Shown here in pieces: positions 22,224-25,278 of a stretch of 25,278 bases of DNA. The stretch comes from an uncultured Prevotella sp. (GTDB taxonomy: Bacteria; Bacteroidota; Bacteroidia; Bacteroidales; Bacteroidaceae), in assembly GCA_946623195.1 (NCBI GenBank), contig CAMOQW010000017.1, positions 1-25,278 on the forward strand, written 5' to 3'. Within the stretch, counting starts at the first letter, position 1; every line of letters begins with the position of its first letter. The notes beneath the pieces are model-generated. The model ran no database searches, had not been told where the DNA came from, and saw only the letters and a program-made list of their open reading frames with translations. The position numbers and the translations under genes are program-made.

Positions 22224-22378
22224 TCCATTCTCTTTAAAGTTTCTTCCATTCTCGAAATCTTTTGATAAGATAAAACCACATAGATTGTCATAATGGCGAT
22301 GCAGGCTATTATAACAACACCAACTAACACACAAAGTGTGATAAACAAATGGGTTTCTACAACATTACAATTACACAT
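22220..22378 (-). CDS. Small single-span membrane protein (52 aa)
   Basis: This short frame encodes 52 residues: a brief N-terminus with two cysteines (MCNCNVVETH), one hydrophobic segment at about 11-38, and a charged helical tail (KISRMEETLKRME). It starts 10 nt after the stop of the 400-aa gene, and its TGA overlaps the ATG of the GH13 gene (ATGA). That tight packing on both sides, with the membrane-protein composition, argues it is real. The longer upstream reading of the GH13 gene would use the same DNA in another frame. Function unknown; it may partner with the tail-anchored product of the preceding gene. Confidence 0.65.
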   Translation of the reverse strand: MCNCNVVETHLFITLCVLVGVVIIACIAIMTIYVVLSYQKISRMEETLKRME

Positions 22379-22388
22379 AACAAATCTA

Positions 22389-23591
22389 TTATCTGATTAA
22401 TTGAAGAATGCCTATTAATAGAGTCGCTGCTGTAAGTGCGGCAACTATCCAGTTCAGTCTTTGAGTATATCTTATGTTGGCAGCTTCTGCTTTGAGCTCG
22501 CCTATCCTCCTAAGAGCATCCAAGTCATCATTGATGCCCATTGCTTCATAAATATACGTTGTTTTCCCCGTCAACTCCTGAACACCAAATGGTCGCCGAA
22601 TGATGTCTGCGGAAATATTGCCAAGTGCATCTTTAATTGCTGAAGCATTATTGCTTCTTAGCATTTTCTTTATCACCTTTAGTTTGTGCTTCATGTTCAT
22701 TGTAGCACAAATTTCGTAAACATTCGAGATGTCTGTTAGTTCTGTGGAGAAAGGCTTCCCTTCATACTTATTACTAGATGGATACGGATTATGTGTTCGA
22801 AGAAGAACGATGGTATTCCAGCTGGCATAAGTTGCATCTGTAAAATTGTTCGAAAAGGGTTCACGGATAACCTTTCTGATTTGTGTTATGGGTACACGTA
22901 TAAAGTTGTCGTTTCCGAAAATAAGTCCATACGCCCATCTGTCACTATTACAGATTGTATAAGACAATTCCTTTATACTTTGATTGTCATAAAACTTATC
23001 TTCAAAACGTGTATTAAGTACTGACAATTCACTACCGCTTATATCAATTGTTATGCCCAAAATGTCTACAATGAAGGAACGACTAAAATGGTTATTTGCT
23101 TGGATACCAGAAAATGTATAGACAAGTTCATTGAGCCAATCATACATCATGTACTTCTGAGGGTCATTCAAGGGATAGAAGAAACCTTCTTTTCCTTTGC
23201 AATAGAATGCTTTCTTTAAGAAAGTTATATCAGCTAGGGTACAAATATCTTTTTGAGAGTAGGTCTTAGCGTCTTTTTCCACGAACGCTTTGTCTATTCC
23301 AGTACCTACAACAAGATAATACTGTCCGCTGCTTTCGTCGGCATCTTCTTTATAGTGCAACAGACAAACCTGCATCCTTACCTTGCGGATGTGTTTCACA
23401 TCATCAATTTCATACTGGTAGTAGAAATCTTGCTCTTGAATTTTCTTGTACCTACATTGGGCTTTTGCATATAATTCGTAGCGAGGCGTATGAATAGGAT
23501 TGTCAATAGACATACGATACTCCTTCTTTATACGCTTAAGAGGTATAAAGGAATAAATAGAGGCGATGAATACATTCTGTTCCATAAGCAT
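22389..23591 (-). CDS. Tail-anchored membrane protein of unknown function
   Basis: I do not recognise the family of this 400-aa protein. The N-terminal 350 residues look soluble and mixed alpha/beta, without a signal peptide. A helical stretch (about 350-376, LDALRRIGELKAEAANIRYTQR) leads to one transmembrane helix at 379-398 (NWIVAALTAATLLIGILQLI) and the chain ends there, so it is probably tail-anchored with its bulk in the cytoplasm. The start is uncertain: MLMEQ at 23591, MEQ at 23585, or MSIDNPIH at 23513. Its first 59 codons and the leader are duplicated upstream. It is the first gene of the operon that continues with the 52-aa, GH13 and WG-repeat genes. Confidence 0.7.
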   Translation of the reverse strand: MLMEQNVFIASIYSFIPLKRIKKEYRMSIDNPIHTPRYELYAKAQCRYKKIQEQDFYYQYEIDDVKHIRKVRMQVCLLHYKEDADESSGQYYLVVGTGIDKAFVEKDAKTYSQKDICTLADITFLKKAFYCKGKEGFFYPLNDPQKYMMYDWLNELVYTFSGIQANNHFSRSFIVDILGITIDISGSELSVLNTRFEDKFYDNQSIKELSYTICNSDRWAYGLIFGNDNFIRVPITQIRKVIREPFSNNFTDATYASWNTIVLLRTHNPYPSSNKYEGKPFSTELTDISNVYEICATMNMKHKLKVIKKMLRSNNASAIKDALGNISADIIRRPFGVQELTGKTTYIYEAMGINDDLDALRRIGELKAEAANIRYTQRLNWIVAALTAATLLIGILQLIR

Positions 23592-23815
23592 ATCAGTTTT
23601 AGTGTCTAAACTGATTGGTAGTAGAAATCTTGCTCTTGAATTTTCTTGTACCTACATTGGGCTTTTGCATATAATTCGTAGCGAGGCGTATGAATAGGAT
23701 TGTCAATAGACATACGATACTCCTTCTTTATACGCTTAAGAGGTATAAAGGAATAAATAGAGGCGATGAATACATTCTGTTCCATAAGCATATCAGTTTT
23801 AGTGTCTAAACTGAT
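23416..23815. repeat. Perfect 200-bp tandem direct duplication
   Basis: Copy 1 (23416-23615) and copy 2 (23616-23815) are identical as far as I can read. Each contains the first 59 codons of the 400-aa gene and its hairpin leader (TCAGTTTTAG-TGT-CTAAACTGA). The unit boundaries are sharp, with no shared bases beyond them, so it looks recent. Confidence 0.9.
23606..23791 (-). pseudogene. Truncated duplicate 5' end of the 400-aa gene (61 codons)
   Basis: The frame encodes the same 59 residues as the start of the downstream gene, then two new codons (SV) and a TAG stop inside the leader hairpin of copy 1. It arises from the 200-bp duplication and is nearest the promoter, so ribosomes meet it first. 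The full gene restarts 14 nt later; reinitiation could allow its expression. It probably has no function of its own. Confidence 0.75.
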
Positions 23816-23816
23816 G

Positions 23817-23824
23817 CAAACGTA
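23817..23824 (-). promoter_or_regulatory. -7 element of the accessory operon promoter
   Basis: On the minus strand TACGTTTG fits TAnnTTTG and lies just outside copy 2 of the duplication. The transcript would start at about 23812, so its first bases would form the TCAGTTTAG/CTAAAACTGA hairpin that ends right before the ATG. No convincing -33 TTTG is visible. Confidence 0.65.
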
Positions 23825-23829
23825 AGGAC

Positions 23830-24081
23830 ATAAAGAATGGCGTGGCCACTCTTATGCACTTTACCTAAGGGGCAGACCTCGGAATTGGAACCCCTATCCA
23901 CATATAAGAATGCTCCACGCCATAAGGCGTGTGCATAGCTACATTGTGGATGGAATGCCGTTTCCGACTTTCCCTTTTGCTTCTCAATCGAACTTATTCC
24001 AAAATAGATTTCCGAGGTCTTTTCGGTAAAGTGCGAAATTAAAGCTAATGCATCTGCGACTCGGGATTTCTCCCCCAAGCC
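23830..24081 (-). ncRNA. Candidate structured RNA with rod-like fold
   Basis: Minus-strand RNA from the promoter at 24086-24093 would fold into a long rod. P1 pairs GCACTTTACC (24025-24034) with 23856-23865, 10 bp. P2 pairs AGACCTCGGAA, 11 bp, 24010-24020 with 23874-23884. P3 is 7 bp (23945-23951 with 23896-23902), then ATGC/GCAT and CACGCC/GGCGTG around a TTAT loop. A 5' hairpin (CTTGGG/CCCGAG) and a 3' hairpin (23833-23853) flank it. ATGGCGTGG (23837-23845) could pair instead with 23915-23923, giving an alternative fold. An open 110-codon frame crosses it, but the nested pairing fits RNA better. Family not identified; 6S-like or a Bacteroidales-specific RNA is possible. Confidence 0.6.
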
Positions 24082-24085
24082 GCTA

Positions 24086-24093
24086 CAAAGATA
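24086..24093 (-). promoter_or_regulatory. -7 element of the structured RNA
   Basis: On the minus strand TATCTTTG matches TAnnTTTG, with the predicted start near 24081. The -33 box is not clear; a second -7-like TATTTTTG lies at 24134-24141. Confidence 0.55.
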
Positions 24094-24184
24094 GTGTTTT
24101 TTCTCGAATCCTTGTGCTATTTTGCCAAATATCTGCAAAAATAGCCTCGATTATCTTTCTTTTTTGTTGAAATCTTGCCAATTC

Positions 24185-24216
24185 CTTGCAACTTTGGAGA
24201 ATTTTGACTAATTTTG
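24185..24216 (+). promoter_or_regulatory. Promoter of the small-protein/GNAT pair
   Basis: CTTG (24185-24188), 20 nt, TAATTTTG (24209-24216), 27 nt before the start codon, so the -33 box has one mismatch. It is divergent from the structured-RNA promoter. Confidence 0.75.
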
Positions 24217-24243
24217 CAGCGAGAATCAAAAGGAAGTAATAAT

Positions 24244-24411
24244 ATGGCAACACCAGTAAAGATTATCCCAACATTGCACGGTGAAGCCGCAAGGGCATTC
24301 ATAGAGCGTGCAGAAGAGCGTGAGCGCAACCCTCATCCCACTCCCATCTATACGGAGAGCGAGAAGGAGGCTTATTACAGAATGCTGAAAGAATCAGGAA
24401 TGCCCGTATGA
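24244..24411 (+). CDS. Putative antitoxin-like small protein (55 aa) paired with a GNAT toxin-like gene
   Basis: The 55-aa product (MATPVKIIPTLHGEAARAF...) is small, charged and mostly helical, with no membrane segment. It is preceded by a purine-rich AAGGAAG, one of the few good ribosome-binding sites here, 7 nt before the ATG. An in-frame TTG at 24214 is inside the promoter and is rejected. Its TGA overlaps the ATG of the acetyltransferase (ATGA), the usual order of antitoxin then toxin. It does not look like the ribbon-helix-helix DUF1778 antitoxins normally found with TacT-type toxins, so if it is an antitoxin it is of another type. It could instead be a simple accessory subunit. Confidence 0.7.
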   Translation: MATPVKIIPTLHGEAARAFIERAEERERNPHPTPIYTESEKEAYYRMLKESGMPV

Positions 24412-25010
24412 CAAACGACGAATTTCTGAGTAGATTTGTATTCAAGGAACTGACAGAAGATGTGCTCGCAGAGTGCGAGCATTTTTCTTGTGGAGTAAAT
24501 GACCTTGACGAATATTTCCAAAAGGACGTGCTCGCCTATTCCCAACGTATGGTGAGCCGTTCATATGTGTTCTGTCCCAAAGAATGCCCTCAGAAGATTG
24601 CTTGTGCTTTCTCCGTTTCATACGATAGTCTGCGTATCACAGATTTGTCGAATCGGAAACAAGAGGAGTTCCGCGAATTGAACGACCTCAGCGAGAAGCG
24701 ATTGAAGCGTTATCCAGGAATTCTAATAGGACGCTTGGCTGTCAATCAAGAAATGGCACATCAAGGCATTGGCACAGCCCTTATGAACTTTATCAAGATG
24801 TGGCTGGGTCATGGAGGAAAGGCAGGTTGCCGATTCCTTATCGTTGATGCCCGTAATGCTCCAGACGCTTTGGCCTATTATGTAAAGAACGGATTCACCT
24901 ATCTATTCCCATCAGAGGAAATAGAATCAATGAGTACACGAAAGGACAAGGCCATTGTTCCTCAGAGTACCCGTCTGATGTACTTTGATTTGAAGGACTC
25001 AAAAGAATAG
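24408..25010 (+). CDS. GNAT-family N-acetyltransferase, TacT-like
   Basis: The 200-aa protein has the GNAT acetyl-CoA loop with HQGIGT at 118-123 after the strand IGRLAVN, and the conserved YYVKNGF at 157-163 where the catalytic tyrosine of TacT-type toxins lies. The N-terminal FSCGVNDLDEYF (26-37) mirrors the F-x-C/S-G...LD motif of GNAT toxins, which acetylate aminoacyl-tRNA and stop translation. With the overlapping small gene upstream, a toxin-antitoxin role is a reasonable inference. A housekeeping acetyltransferase remains possible, and longer spacing (residues 75-100) than in classical TacT is noted. It ends 16 nt before the next plus-strand promoter's -33 box. Confidence 0.8.
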   Translation: MTNDEFLSRFVFKELTEDVLAECEHFSCGVNDLDEYFQKDVLAYSQRMVSRSYVFCPKECPQKIACAFSVSYDSLRITDLSNRKQEEFRELNDLSEKRLKRYPGILIGRLAVNQEMAHQGIGTALMNFIKMWLGHGGKAGCRFLIVDARNAPDALAYYVKNGFTYLFPSEEIESMSTRKDKAIVPQSTRLMYFDLKDSKE

Positions 25011-25026
25011 TAATTTTCAGAAAAGG

Positions 25027-25058
25027 TTTGGTTATTCCACTTTTTCTCTGTACCTTTG
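25027..25058 (+). promoter_or_regulatory. Consensus promoter with no visible gene
   Basis: TTTG (25027-25030), 20 nt, TACCTTTG (25051-25058) is a perfect match on the plus strand. No start codon with a lasting frame follows (the first ATG, 25069, reads only three codons). Confidence 0.75.
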
Positions 25059-25224
25059 CCCTCGACAATGAGCCATTGAAACAGGCTGGTGGCTTAGCGT
25101 CGAGCGGTCTAACAGTACGCAAATTGAGGAAGAATACGGAAATCTGTAGGTTTCCAGTTCGTAACCCTCAAAAATGCCTTATCTCTCAAACTGCCGATAA
25201 CCACAGAAGGTTTGAGATTTCCAG
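25059..25224. other. Gene-free segment between converging promoters
   Basis: Both strands are stopped within short distances. Hairpins are present: CTCGAC/GTCGAG (25061-25066, 25099-25104) with inner TGAGCC/GGCTTA, and TCTCAAAC/GTTTGAGA (25184-25191, 25210-25217). It may make short RNA from either strand, or belong to an element continuing beyond the window. I recognise no family. Confidence 0.35.
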
Positions 25225-25255
25225 CAAAGTTACGAAAAGTCGAGAGCAATACAAA
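25225..25255 (-). promoter_or_regulatory. Minus-strand promoter at the window end
   Basis: TTTG (25252-25255), 19 nt, TAACTTTG (25225-25232) on the minus strand. Transcription would run left from about 25220 and begin with the TCTCAAAC/GTTTGAGA hairpin. Confidence 0.7.
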
Positions 25256-25278
25256 ATAAATCGGTTTCTTTTTTTTCC

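Noticed and set aside
22224..22334. 37-residue N-terminal extension of the GH13 enzyme
   Set aside because: It overlaps the 52-aa membrane-protein gene in another frame and does not resemble a signal peptide or GH13 sequence.
23806..24138. 110-codon minus-strand open frame across the structured-RNA candidate
   Set aside because: It starts upstream of the predicted RNA start, has no recognisable domain, and the nested base pairing explains the sequence better. I keep it as an alternative only for testing.
24895..25122. 75-codon minus-strand frame at the end of the GNAT gene
   Set aside because: Lies mostly antisense to the GNAT 3' end, with no ribosome-binding site, promoter or domain.
1..25278. 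CRISPR array, rRNA genes or complete insertion sequence
   Set aside because: No regularly spaced repeats, no rRNA signatures and no intact transposase were seen on either strand.

Overview
The window looks like a chromosome segment from a Bacteroidales bacterium, most probably Prevotella or a close relative. Three things point there. Nearly every transcription unit is preceded by the Bacteroidetes sigma-ABfr promoter (TTTG, 18-20 nt, TAnnTTTG), and Shine-Dalgarno sequences are mostly weak. The gene families include a TamL/TamB pair with a lipoprotein TamL, a DUF4827 lipoprotein and a GlmM with the RKSNTEP-type phosphate loop. Positions 0.3-18 kb are GC-rich with strong GC3, while about 19-25 kb is clearly AT-richer. 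The genus is inferred from these features, not from a search.

Core part (1-18.8 kb). An initiator tRNA-Met on the minus strand has its own promoter and terminator. It is followed on the plus strand by a TetR regulator, FabG (fatty-acid synthesis), an RluA-type pseudouridine synthase, and the overlapping pair tamB-tamL for outer-membrane assembly. A sugar nucleotidyltransferase and an NrnA-type DHH phosphoesterase come next, then a DUF4827 lipoprotein and a GlmM-type phosphohexomutase ending in a strong terminator. A separate unit holds a secreted GH36 alpha-galactosidase translationally coupled to a MATE transporter; its promoter carries an 8-bp-arm palindrome between the -33 and -7 boxes. 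Facing it on the minus strand are ksgA (rsmA) and, downstream of ksgA, an apparently gene-free 330 bp stretch. That stretch has its own promoter, closely similar over about 80 bp to the tRNA promoter region, and two hairpins, so it probably makes a small RNA.

Accessory part (about 18.9-25.2 kb). A frameshifted remnant of a MobV/Pre-type mobilization relaxase marks past mobile DNA. Next is a minus-strand four-gene operon, read from right to left: a 400-aa tail-anchored protein of unknown function, a 52-aa single-span membrane protein, a short catalytically complete GH13 alpha-amylase-type enzyme, and a secreted WG-repeat protein ending in a DnaJ-like four-CxxC zinc module. The first gene carries a perfect 200-bp tandem duplication of its 5' end and leader. 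Just upstream lies a segment with nested long-range complementarity (10 bp, 11 bp, 7 bp, 4 bp and 6 bp stems) and its own promoter, the best candidate for a structured RNA here. Divergent from it is a toxin-antitoxin-like pair: a 55-aa protein overlapping a TacT-like GNAT acetyltransferase. The window ends in a short region with two converging promoters and no credible gene.

The most interesting items are the rod-like RNA candidate at 23.83-24.08 kb, the four-gene GH13/tail-anchor/WG-zinc operon with its 200-bp duplication, and the second RNA candidate at 17.66-17.88 kb.
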